Shown here one piece after another: positions 20,080-28,048 of a DNA stretch of 64,000 bases. The stretch spans positions 1 to 64,000 of the forward strand of contig NZ_BAUC01000034.1 of assembly GCF_000474215.1 (NCBI RefSeq), read 5' to 3'. The notes under the pieces are model-generated. The model was not told the DNA's origin. It ran no database searches and worked only from the letters and a program-made list of their open reading frames with translations. Made by a program: the position numbers and the translations under genes. Source of the stretch: Edwardsiella hoshinae NBRC 105699 = ATCC 33379 (GTDB taxonomy: Bacteria; Pseudomonadota; Gammaproteobacteria; Enterobacterales; Enterobacteriaceae). Every line of letters begins with the position of its first letter. The stretch's first letter is position 1.

Positions 20080-21732
20080 ATGACAAGTGTGGTTGAGTAT
20101 GTGCTCTCACGGTTATACGACTTAGGTATTCGAGATATTTTCGGCGTTCCCGGCGACTATGCCTTTCCGATTGAGGATGCCGTCTGTGCCGATCCCCGCC
20201 TGCGCTGGGTCGGAAACTGCAACGAATTGAATGCCGCCTATGCGGCGGATGGTTATGCGCGGATCCAGGGTATGGCGGCCCTAAGCACCACCTTCGGGGT
20301 AGGAGAGCTCAGCGCCCTTAATGGCATTGCCGGTGCCTACGCCGAATCACTCCCTCTATTTCATCTGGTCGGTATGCCAGCGAGCGCAGTACAAGCGGCG
20401 GGAAAATTAGTGCACCACACGCTCGGCGACGGAGACTTTAGCCATTTCGCGCACGCCAGTGCGGCCTTCGTCTGCGCCAGCGCCATTCTGACGCCGGAAA
20501 ACTGCGTCGTGGAGCTCGCTCGCCTAATCGACGCCGCGCTCCGCTACCGTAAACCGGTTTATATCGGCATTCCCTGCGACTATGCCGTCATGCCGATTAA
20601 CACCAGCACCGTTCCTCTCAGCACGCCGCTGCATAGCGATCCTCAGGTACTGGCCGAGGTGAGTGCACGGATCGTCGAGCGGCTCAAGCAGAGCCAGCAG
20701 GCCTGCGCATTACCCGGGATCTACCTTACCCGTCATCAGGTACGCCAAGCGGCGCAAAACCTGATTGAGGCAGCAAATCTCTGCTTCGCGACCATGATTA
20801 TGGACAAAGGCGTGCTGGATGAATCACACCCAAACTACATTGGCATGTATAACGGCCAGCTACTCAACCCAGAGGTACGCGATTTCGTAGAAAGTTGCGA
20901 CTGCGTGTTGCTGATGGGTACCTTGCTATCCGACTTCAACAGCGGGGGCTTTACCGCTCGCCTCGATCCTACGCGCTGCATCACACTCATGCCAGAGTCG
21001 GTGCGCATCGGCGCCACCGAATACCTCCAGGTTCGAATGGAGGATGTTCTGAATGCCGTCGTCCAGCAGGTCAGCCCGTTGCCTCGCCCAACGGAAGCAC
21101 CGCAGCCACAGCCTCTGGCAGCAGTCAACGCCAGCGGCGCCATCAATGCGTCCTACCTCTATGCCCGCTGGCAACAGATGCTGCGTCCCCATGACATCGT
21201 GGTAGCGGAAACCGGGACGGTCTCTATGGGGCTCAGCTTTGCGCTGCTGCCGCCTGGAGCGAGCTTCCATAATCAGACACTCTGGGGTGCCATCGGTTGG
21301 GCGACACCGGCGGCCCTTGGTTGCGCCCTCGCCTCGCCGACGCAACGCACTCTCCTGCTCAGCGGTGAAGGCGCGCATCAGTTAACGGTACAAGAGATCA
21401 GCCAATTCGCCCGCCACGGGGTAAAACCGATCATCTTCATCTTGAACAACGATGGCTATCTGATCGAACGCCTGCTATGTCAAGATGGGGAGGCTGGCTA
21501 TAACAATCTGGTACCCTGGCAGTACGCGCAACTTCCCCAAGCGTTGGGGTGTCAAGGATGGTTCTGCGCGCGGGTCACTACCTGTGAAGCGTTGGATGAG
21601 GCAATTCGCCACGCCGAACAATGTGACCGGGGGGCTTATATCGAGGTGATCACCGGCGAGTATGTTGCCCCTCCACTAGCCGAGAAGATGCATCACGCCA
21701 TGGCGTCGCTATACCACGACCACGCCGGCTAA
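20080..21732 (+). CDS. ipdC: ThDP-dependent 2-oxo-acid (indolepyruvate-type) decarboxylase
   Basis: Cytosolic decarboxylase of 550 residues in the pyruvate/indolepyruvate decarboxylase family. Indole-3-pyruvate to indole-3-acetaldehyde is the likeliest reaction in an enterobacterium, but phenylpyruvate or branched-chain oxo acids are possible. It has the catalytic Glu49 (NCNELNAAYAADGYAR), the His pair H112-H113 before TLGDGDF, and the ThDP/Mg motif from residue 429 to NNDGY (456-460). The motif's usual GDG reads GEG (E430), a conservative change at a metal ligand. AGGACAGG precedes the ATG. It stands alone. Confidence 0.85.
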   Translation: MTSVVEYVLSRLYDLGIRDIFGVPGDYAFPIEDAVCADPRLRWVGNCNELNAAYAADGYARIQGMAALSTTFGVGELSALNGIAGAYAESLPLFHLVGMPASAVQAAGKLVHHTLGDGDFSHFAHASAAFVCASAILTPENCVVELARLIDAALRYRKPVYIGIPCDYAVMPINTSTVPLSTPLHSDPQVLAEVSARIVERLKQSQQACALPGIYLTRHQVRQAAQNLIEAANLCFATMIMDKGVLDESHPNYIGMYNGQLLNPEVRDFVESCDCVLLMGTLLSDFNSGGFTARLDPTRCITLMPESVRIGATEYLQVRMEDVLNAVVQQVSPLPRPTEAPQPQPLAAVNASGAINASYLYARWQQMLRPHDIVVAETGTVSMGLSFALLPPGASFHNQTLWGAIGWATPAALGCALASPTQRTLLLSGEGAHQLTVQEISQFARHGVKPIIFILNNDGYLIERLLCQDGEAGYNNLVPWQYAQLPQALGCQGWFCARVTTCEALDEAIRHAEQCDRGAYIEVITGEYVAPPLAEKMHHAMASLYHDHAG

Positions 21733-21819
21733 ATATCGCGCTGACTATCACGGTTGCCAAGGCGCACGCAGGGTAACCTTGGCTGGCCGCCAACGATAAG
21801 GCGACAAGCCAAACGATAT

Positions 21820-21841
21820 AGGCCGGCGTTACCGCCGGCCT
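21820..21841. terminator. Hairpin between ipdC and the small membrane protein gene
   Basis: AGGCCGGCG, loop TTAC, CGCCGGCCT. A strong stem between convergent genes, but without a good T-tract on either strand, so termination is inferred from position. Confidence 0.5.
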
Positions 21842-21856
21842 AAGTTTACTACGCTG

Positions 21857-21997
21857 TTACAACGCCTGTGCGATCAACAGCAACATACCGCCCAATGCCG
21901 CCCCTCCGAGTAACAACAAGAAAAAAATCACCCATCCTAGCTTGAGTCGCCACCGCCTCGTCGTCGAGGCGACGTCCCGCGCTTTTGCCTGCCACAT
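21857..21997 (-). CDS. Small single-helix membrane protein of unknown function
   Basis: A 46-residue protein with a basic N-terminal half (DVASTTRRWRLKLG) and one long hydrophobic helix (WVIFFLLLLGGAALGGMLLL). The ATG at 21997 has AAGGAG six bases ahead, much better than the 14-codon longer start at 22039. It lies about 120 bases behind torS on the same strand, so it may be read through from it. I do not recognise the family. The shape is like small subunits or regulators of membrane complexes such as CydX or NapE, but sequence similarity is not evident. Confidence 0.6.
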   Translation of the reverse strand: MWQAKARDVASTTRRWRLKLGWVIFFLLLLGGAALGGMLLLIAQAL

Positions 21998-22115
21998 CAC
22001 TGGCTCCTTTCCTCTTATCCGCACATCGCTCGTCGTCACTCCTTGACGACATCACTCGGTGATATGCAGTACCGGTGTCTGATTCGCCACCCTTGAATGT
22101 TAAAAATAGGTTCTA

Positions 22116-24914
22116 TTATGCCGAATTACTGCCATCCTGTTCTGATATTTCATTTAACCATACCGCCAGCGCCGCCAAACCGTGCTGCACCGCCAAGTCC
22201 GGTAACGACGCCGTCAACGGGGCTTGCTCCAACGCCAAACACGCCTCGGCGGCCTGGTTCATGCCTAAGCTGGCGCAGCTCCCTTTCAGACGATGTGCCA
22301 GACGGGCGACCTGCTCGCTGTCCCCACCTTCACGCGCCATGACTATCTGTGCCAGCAGGGGGAGCGAATGTTCACGGAACAACGTTAGCCACTCTTCCAG
22401 GCGTTCCCGGCCAAACGCGGCCACATCCTGCGCCAGCTGCGCCAAGGCCAGTACCGGCTCGTCGGGCTGCCCCGACACTTGCGTCGTGTCGCTCGGTGCA
22501 GAGGGGTCATCCCCCGCCAGATAATGAGCCAGCAGGCGGCACAATTCGGCACACGGTACCGGTTTCTGAATCAACCCACAGAACAGCGGCAGGATCCGCC
22601 GTCGCTGTGCCTCATCTAACACATGAGCGCTAAAGCCGATACGCTTCAATTTAGGATACTCGGCTACCATCTGCTGCGCCAATGTCGGGCCATCACTATC
22701 CGGCAGGTCAAAGTCCACCAGCGCCGCATCAAAGGCGGCATCCCGCGCCAATATCGCCAACGCCTGGCCCGCGCTGGCGGCGACCGTGACCTGAACATCG
22801 GCGCTCTGCAACATTTCAGCGCTGATACGTTGGCTAAGCGGGTTATCCTCGATCAATAATATGCGCCGTCCTCGTAATGACCATGAGCGCGCCGCATCAC
22901 TCTGCGGTGGACGCGCCGCCCGGCGCAGCGGTAGCGTAAGACAAAAGCGACTCCCCTCGCCGGGAGCACTGCTCACCGTTAGGCTGCCCGCCATCGCCTG
23001 GGCTAGGCCTCGGCAAATAGCCAGTCCCAAGCCGGTGCCGCCACGCCGGGCACTCAATTGCACAAACGGTTGGAAAATGGCGGCCTGTTGTGCCGGCGCA
23101 ATACCGCAGCCACTGTCCTGCACCGCGATCCACCAGTGTGTCTGATCGCAACCACTCTGAAGCGCGATCACGCCATGCTCGGTAAAACGTAAGGCGTTAT
23201 TTAGCAGATTCATGACGATCTGGCGGATGCGACGCGGATCGCCCTGCAACCATGCCGGCAACGCGTCGGCGTAGTCATGCTCCAAGCGCAGTGGCCGCTG
23301 CTGCACTCGCCCCTCGACCAAACGCAACACACTATCCAGTAACTGACGCGGCGCAAAGGGCTCATCGCTCAACGCCACGCTATGGCTGCCAGCCTCGATT
23401 GCCGAGTAATCCAGTACATCGTTCAACACCGCCAGCAACGATTCGCCAGAGTCGTTGATCGCCTGCACATAGTCCCGACAACGCGGGGAGAGCGACTGCC
23501 CGGCTAACAGTTGAGCGGTGCCGAGAATACCATGCAGCGGTGTGCGGATCTCATGACTCATCGCCGCCAGAAAGGCCGACTTAGCGCTGTCCGCCTGCTC
23601 CGCCGCGGCCCGCGCCTGCCGGTGTTCGACCACCAGCGCCTGTAACTCAGCGGTTCGCCTCTGTACCTGATCGGCCAGATGCTGACGTTGATGGCGTAGC
23701 GCCTGCACGCTGGTGCGAAACGCCTCCATCAAGCGCCCAATGGTATCCAGTTCACGCACCCCGGTACGATTAGGGAACGGCGAGTCAACATCGCCATCCA
23801 ATAGCCGCTGCAACGCCGCCGTTTGGCGCGCCAACGGCCGCGAGACCGAACGATAGACCACTCGCCATAGTATCAGACACAGCGCCAACAACGCCGCTCC
23901 CCCCAACAGCGTCAACCACGTCAATCCCAGACGACGTGCCTGTTGGAGTCGCGCCAACGAGTCGGCGTTACGCTGCTCGATGTCGCTGACCTGGCGGCCG
24001 ATCTCCGCGCTAAAGTGGGTAAAGAGATCCAGATTGTTCTGGGACAACGCCTGAAGCCGGGCCTGAATGTCATTTTCCTGGCGATATAACGCTACCAAGG
24101 TGGGATAGTGCGCGACCTGAGTCAGCGCTTGGGCGATCTGCGCCCGAATACGCGGATCCTCAACGCGCTGTTGGCGGCGCTGGAGGATGCGCAGCGCCTG
24201 AGCCAGACGATCCTCCTGCACCGTCAAGGCCAAACGGCCACTCTCGCTCTCTAGCGCCATGATCATCTGCTGCACGCGCAACGCGCTCAAGCGTAGCTCA
24301 CTCATTTGGTTGAGGTATTCCAGATCGATGTCGATCAGGCGATCCAGCGCCCGCTCCGCCGCCTGTTGACGATGCTGCTCGATCAGATCGTAAATCCCGG
24401 CCTGAGTCGCACCCGCTGCCGTGGCGGCGTTACTCGCCTGCCCCTTGGCTAAGTCGGCGATCTGCCCGGCAGCCGCGGCGATTTGCATGCTGAGCTGGCG
24501 CTGGCGCGCACGTAATTGCAGGCGCTGTCCCACCAATTCCCCCTGCTCCCCCAACGACTGCGTGATCGCCATTTCTTGCTGGGCGATGGCACTGGTGTCA
24601 AACCCCTGCACGCGCAACTGCTCCAAGAGATCGCTGATCTTCAAGCTCTGCGCCGTGAGCATCCGCCCTTGTGCCAACCACTCACTCTCGCTGTCCGCAT
24701 TACCGAGGCTCTGCGCGGAAAAAAGTTCATAGGCCCCGGCCTCGCTCAACTGACGAGCCATGTTCATGGTCGGTAACAGCGCCTGGGTATTGGCGCGTTC
24801 GACTTGGCCGACATAGCGCAAACTGAACCAACCGACCAGTCCACTGCCCAACGTCAGCGCCGCCATCAACGCAAAGGCCAGCCAGAGCCGGCGGGTAAGA
24901 GAAGGATTGCCCAT
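22116..24914 (-). CDS. torS: Hybrid sensor kinase TorS
   Basis: Inner-membrane sensor of the TMAO response, 932 residues. Visible in order: TM1 (about 9-31), a long all-helical periplasmic sensor region, TM2 (about 331-351), HAMP, histidine kinase with H454 ([10 protein letters not shown]) and ATP-lid GTGLGL, a receiver with D734 ([10 protein letters not shown]), and an HPt domain with H874 ([12 protein letters not shown]). This is the full four-step phosphorelay known for E. coli TorS, which works with TorT outside and TorR inside. The ATG at 24914 was taken over a GTG one codon earlier because of GGAA spacing. Divergent from torT with 80 bases between. Confidence 0.96.
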   Translation of the reverse strand: MGNPSLTRRLWLAFALMAALTLGSGLVGWFSLRYVGQVERANTQALLPTMNMARQLSEAGAYELFSAQSLGNADSESEWLAQGRMLTAQSLKISDLLEQLRVQGFDTSAIAQQEMAITQSLGEQGELVGQRLQLRARQRQLSMQIAAAAGQIADLAKGQASNAATAAGATQAGIYDLIEQHRQQAAERALDRLIDIDLEYLNQMSELRLSALRVQQMIMALESESGRLALTVQEDRLAQALRILQRRQQRVEDPRIRAQIAQALTQVAHYPTLVALYRQENDIQARLQALSQNNLDLFTHFSAEIGRQVSDIEQRNADSLARLQQARRLGLTWLTLLGGAALLALCLILWRVVYRSVSRPLARQTAALQRLLDGDVDSPFPNRTGVRELDTIGRLMEAFRTSVQALRHQRQHLADQVQRRTAELQALVVEHRQARAAAEQADSAKSAFLAAMSHEIRTPLHGILGTAQLLAGQSLSPRCRDYVQAINDSGESLLAVLNDVLDYSAIEAGSHSVALSDEPFAPRQLLDSVLRLVEGRVQQRPLRLEHDYADALPAWLQGDPRRIRQIVMNLLNNALRFTEHGVIALQSGCDQTHWWIAVQDSGCGIAPAQQAAIFQPFVQLSARRGGTGLGLAICRGLAQAMAGSLTVSSAPGEGSRFCLTLPLRRAARPPQSDAARSWSLRGRRILLIEDNPLSQRISAEMLQSADVQVTVAASAGQALAILARDAAFDAALVDFDLPDSDGPTLAQQMVAEYPKLKRIGFSAHVLDEAQRRRILPLFCGLIQKPVPCAELCRLLAHYLAGDDPSAPSDTTQVSGQPDEPVLALAQLAQDVAAFGRERLEEWLTLFREHSLPLLAQIVMAREGGDSEQVARLAHRLKGSCASLGMNQAAEACLALEQAPLTASLPDLAVQHGLAALAVWLNEISEQDGSNSA

Positions 24915-24994
24915 CACGTTTCCACGTCGTAAAAAACATTGAGTTCATCGCCGAGATGGCTCTAGCATAAAGACTTACCCAGTATGAGGCCATT

Positions 24995-26053
24995 ATGTCC
25001 CTACGGCGATCCCTGATCCTCGCATTGCTCTGCCTGCCCCTCGCCAACGCGCGGGCCGACGACACCCTACGCCACTGGCGCAACGAACGTCAGGCCGACG
25101 CGATCCGGCAAGCGGCGTTATCCGCGCCCCCCGCCATGACAACGCCCAAGCTCTGCGCGCTCTACCCCAGCCTGAAGGATGCCTACTGGTTATCGATCAA
25201 CGACGGCATGGCGCGCGCGGCAGCGCGCCTCGGCGTCACCCTGAAAGTATTCGAGGCCAGCGGCTACCGCCAGTTGGCGGCACAGCGTGAACAGATAGCC
25301 CTATGCCGCGACTGGGGAGCCGATGCCATCTTGCTCGGCAGCAGCGTCGAGCACTTCCCCGATTTGGCGACGCTGGCGGGAGAGACGCCGTTGATCGAGG
25401 TGGTCAACGCTCTGCATGATCGCGCCATCCGTACCCGGGTCGGCGTTCCCTGGTTTCAGATGGGCTATCAGCCGGGCCGTTATCTGGTACGCCAACTGGG
25501 GCAACGACCACTGAAAGTGCTGCTAATGCCCGGTCCCCGCGACGCAGGTGGTAGCCGTGAGATGAGCGCCGGTTTTCGCGCCGCCCTGGCGGGCAGCCGA
25601 TTGGAGATCGTGGATGTCGCTTATGGCGACAATGATATCGAGGTACAACGCAACCTACTGCAAGACATGCTGGAACACCATCCCGACATTGATGTCGTCG
25701 CCGGCACCGCCATCGCCGCCGAAGTAGCGATGGGTGAGCGGCGTAACCGTGCCACACCGCTAACCATCGTCTCCTTCTACCTGTCACATCAGGTCTATCG
25801 TGGACTGAAGCGCGGACGCATCTTAGCCGCCGCCAGCGACCAGATGGTATGGCAGGGTGAGCTGGCCGTCGAACAGGCGTTGCGTGTCTTGCGAGGACAA
25901 CCGGTACCGGATAACATCAGCCCGCCTATCTTGCTGCTCACCCAGCATAACGTCAGCCGTCAGTTAGTGCGCCGCTCCCTCTCACCGCTCGGCTTCCGCC
26001 CGGTCTATCTGTACCAGCCCGCCTCCCCCCGGCAGGGTAATGGCGCCGGCTAA
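24995..26053 (+). CDS. torT: Periplasmic TMAO-binding protein TorT
   Basis: Type I periplasmic binding protein of 352 residues that binds TMAO and presents it to TorS. The signal peptide (MSLRRSLILALLCLPLANARA) is followed by the TorT core with CALYPSLKDAYWLSINDGM and the GTAIAAEVAM region. It is transcribed away from torS, and its last four bases overlap the end of convergent torR. Confidence 0.94.
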   Translation: MSLRRSLILALLCLPLANARADDTLRHWRNERQADAIRQAALSAPPAMTTPKLCALYPSLKDAYWLSINDGMARAAARLGVTLKVFEASGYRQLAAQREQIALCRDWGADAILLGSSVEHFPDLATLAGETPLIEVVNALHDRAIRTRVGVPWFQMGYQPGRYLVRQLGQRPLKVLLMPGPRDAGGSREMSAGFRAALAGSRLEIVDVAYGDNDIEVQRNLLQDMLEHHPDIDVVAGTAIAAEVAMGERRNRATPLTIVSFYLSHQVYRGLKRGRILAAASDQMVWQGELAVEQALRVLRGQPVPDNISPPILLLTQHNVSRQLVRRSLSPLGFRPVYLYQPASPRQGNGAG

Positions 26054-26739
26054 CTTACCTCAGCCGCCAGAAAGTATCCCTCGCCATGTTGCGTGACGAA
26101 GAGCTCGGGGCTAAGTTTGGCGCGCAGCCGGCGGATCAACACGTCCACCGTGCGTAAGTCAGGGTTATCGACACGATGCGATGAGAGCGTGCGCAGTAGA
26201 CGCTCGCGGCTCAGAATCGCGCCGGGGTTAGTGACAAAAGCCAGTAACATCTCATATTCCGCGCGGGTCAGGCGGATCGGTTCGCCAGCGCGCTCTAGCG
26301 TATGACGCGATACATTCAGGCAGTAGTCGGCAAACAGGTAGCAGTTATCCGCCGCGGGTTGTGCCTGGCGAGCCAGATCGATGCGCCACAGTAGGTTCTT
26401 CACCCGCACCACGAGCTCACGCAGCTCCAACGGCTTGGTGACATAGTCATCCGCGCCCATCTCCAACCCGACGATACGGTCGATCTGATCGCAGCGTCCG
26501 GTCACCAGGATGATCCCCACCGTCGAACGCTCACGCAGCGCGCGCGTCAGCATCAAGCCATTCTCATCGGGCAGGTTAATATCCAGCAGGATCACATCCA
26601 CCGGTTGCAGTAGCATTAGCTCGCGTAACCCTGCGCCACTGGCGGTCACCGAAACCTGATACCCCTCTTGGACGAAATAATCGCGTAACCGCGTCTGGGT
26701 CACCGGTTCATCTTCAACAATCACAATGTGGTGTGTCAT
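26050..26739 (-). CDS. torR: OmpR-type response regulator TorR
   Basis: Response regulator of 229 residues that activates torCAD. The receiver domain carries phosphoacceptor D53 (LLDINLPDENG) and the conserved T/K (VTGRCD, TKPLELREL). The C-terminal winged helix contains RTVDVLIRRLRAKL. The ATG at 26739 gives the E. coli-like N-terminus M-HHIVIVEDEP; a GTG two codons earlier is possible. It is divergent from torCAD across the tor boxes, one of which lies close enough to its own start to allow autoregulation. Confidence 0.97.
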   Translation of the reverse strand: MTHHIVIVEDEPVTQTRLRDYFVQEGYQVSVTASGAGLRELMLLQPVDVILLDINLPDENGLMLTRALRERSTVGIILVTGRCDQIDRIVGLEMGADDYVTKPLELRELVVRVKNLLWRIDLARQAQPAADNCYLFADYCLNVSRHTLERAGEPIRLTRAEYEMLLAFVTNPGAILSRERLLRTLSSHRVDNPDLRTVDVLIRRLRAKLSPELFVTQHGEGYFLAAEVS

Positions 26740-26758
26740 CGCCACGGCTCACCGTTAT

Positions 26759-26821
26759 CTGTTCATATCTGTTCATATTCTGACGTATCGCGTTCATGCT
26801 GACCAGTGACCCTGTTCATAT
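26759..26821 (+). promoter_or_regulatory. Four tor boxes (TorR operators) before torCAD
   Basis: Three copies of the decamer CTGTTCATAT are exact (26759-26768, 26769-26778, 26812-26821). A fourth is degenerate, GCGTTCATGC at 26790-26799. This matches the tor-box sequence and the four-box layout described for E. coli torCAD. The last box would overlap the -35 region of the torC promoter. Confidence 0.93.
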
Positions 26822-26876
26822 TTAATCAATAAGATCGCGCATGACCCTCCTTTCCTCATCATGACAGGATATTGCG

Positions 26877-28034
26877 ATGAAAAAACTCTGGAACAGGCTG
26901 AACCGCCCTAGTACGCGCTGGTCGGTACTGGCGTTGCTGGTACTGGGCATCGTCATCGGCCTGGCGTTGATCATCCTGCCGCACGTCGGCATCAAGATGA
27001 CCAGCAGCACTGAATTCTGCGTCAGCTGCCATAGCATGCAGCCGGTCTACCAAGAATATAAGCAGTCCGTTCACTTCAAGAATGCCTCCGGCGTACGCGC
27101 CGAATGCCACGACTGTCATATTCCCCCCGACATCCCCGGAATGGTGAAACGTAAGCTGGAAGCCAGCAACGACATCTACCAAACCTTCATCGCCCATTCG
27201 ATCGACACGCCGGAGAAGTTCGAGGCCAAACGCGCCGAACTGGCAGAGCGCGAATGGAAGCGAATGAAAGAGAACAACTCGGCCACCTGCCGCTCCTGCC
27301 ATAACTATGACGCGATGGATCACGCCAAGCAGCATCCAGAAGCCGCCAAACAAATGGCCATCGCCGCCAAGGATAACCAGTCCTGCATCGATTGCCACAA
27401 GGGCATCGCCCATCAACTGCCGGACATGAGCAGTGGTTTCCGTAAACAGTTCGCCGAACTGCGCCAGAATGCCAGCGACGAAGGCAACACCTTGTACACC
27501 CTGGACATGAAGCCGATCTACGCCGCGAAAGGCGACAAAGAGCCAGCCGGCTCTCTGCTGCCCGCCTCCGAAGTCACCGTACTGAAGCGTGACGGCGATT
27601 GGCTCCAGGTGCAGATCGAGGGTTGGACCGAAACCAACGGCCGCCAACGTGTTCTGTCGCTACTGCCGGGCAAGCGCATCTTCGTCTCCTCCATCCGCGA
27701 TCAGGTGCAAAAACGCGCTAAAACGCTGGAGAAGACCACCGTCGCCGCCACCGGCGTAGAGTGGAGCAAGCTGCAAACCACTGCCTGGGTACAGAAGGGC
27801 GATCTGGTCAACAACATCAAGCCGATCTGGGCCTATGCCGACGCGTTGTACAACGGCACCTGTAACCAATGTCATGGCGCGCCGGATAAGTCGCATTTCG
27901 ACGCCAACGGCTGGATCGGCACCCTCAACGGCATGATCGGCTTCACCAGCTTGGATAAACGTGAAGAGCGTACCCTGCTCAAATATCTGCAAATGAACGC
28001 CTCAGATACCGGCGGCGCCGATCAGAAACACTAA
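26877..28034 (+). CDS. torC: Pentahaem c-type cytochrome TorC
   Basis: Membrane-anchored cytochrome of 385 residues that passes electrons from menaquinol to TorA. After an N-terminal anchor helix (about 16-35) it has four NapC/NirT-type haem sites (CVSCH 48-52, CHDCH 77-81, CRSCH 138-142, CIDCH 170-174) and a C-terminal domain with a fifth, CNQCH 329-333. Length and haem count match E. coli TorC. It is the first gene of torCAD, 14 bases before torA. Confidence 0.97.
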   Translation: MKKLWNRLNRPSTRWSVLALLVLGIVIGLALIILPHVGIKMTSSTEFCVSCHSMQPVYQEYKQSVHFKNASGVRAECHDCHIPPDIPGMVKRKLEASNDIYQTFIAHSIDTPEKFEAKRAELAEREWKRMKENNSATCRSCHNYDAMDHAKQHPEAAKQMAIAAKDNQSCIDCHKGIAHQLPDMSSGFRKQFAELRQNASDEGNTLYTLDMKPIYAAKGDKEPAGSLLPASEVTVLKRDGDWLQVQIEGWTETNGRQRVLSLLPGKRIFVSSIRDQVQKRAKTLEKTTVAATGVEWSKLQTTAWVQKGDLVNNIKPIWAYADALYNGTCNQCHGAPDKSHFDANGWIGTLNGMIGFTSLDKREERTLLKYLQMNASDTGGADQKH

Positions 28035-28048
28035 GGGAGAGAGACTCG

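Noticed and set aside
17554-21732. Genomic island with att sites at tRNA-Phe
   Set aside because: I found no second copy of the tRNA 3' end, no integrase and no mobility gene in the window, so only a suspicion is recorded.
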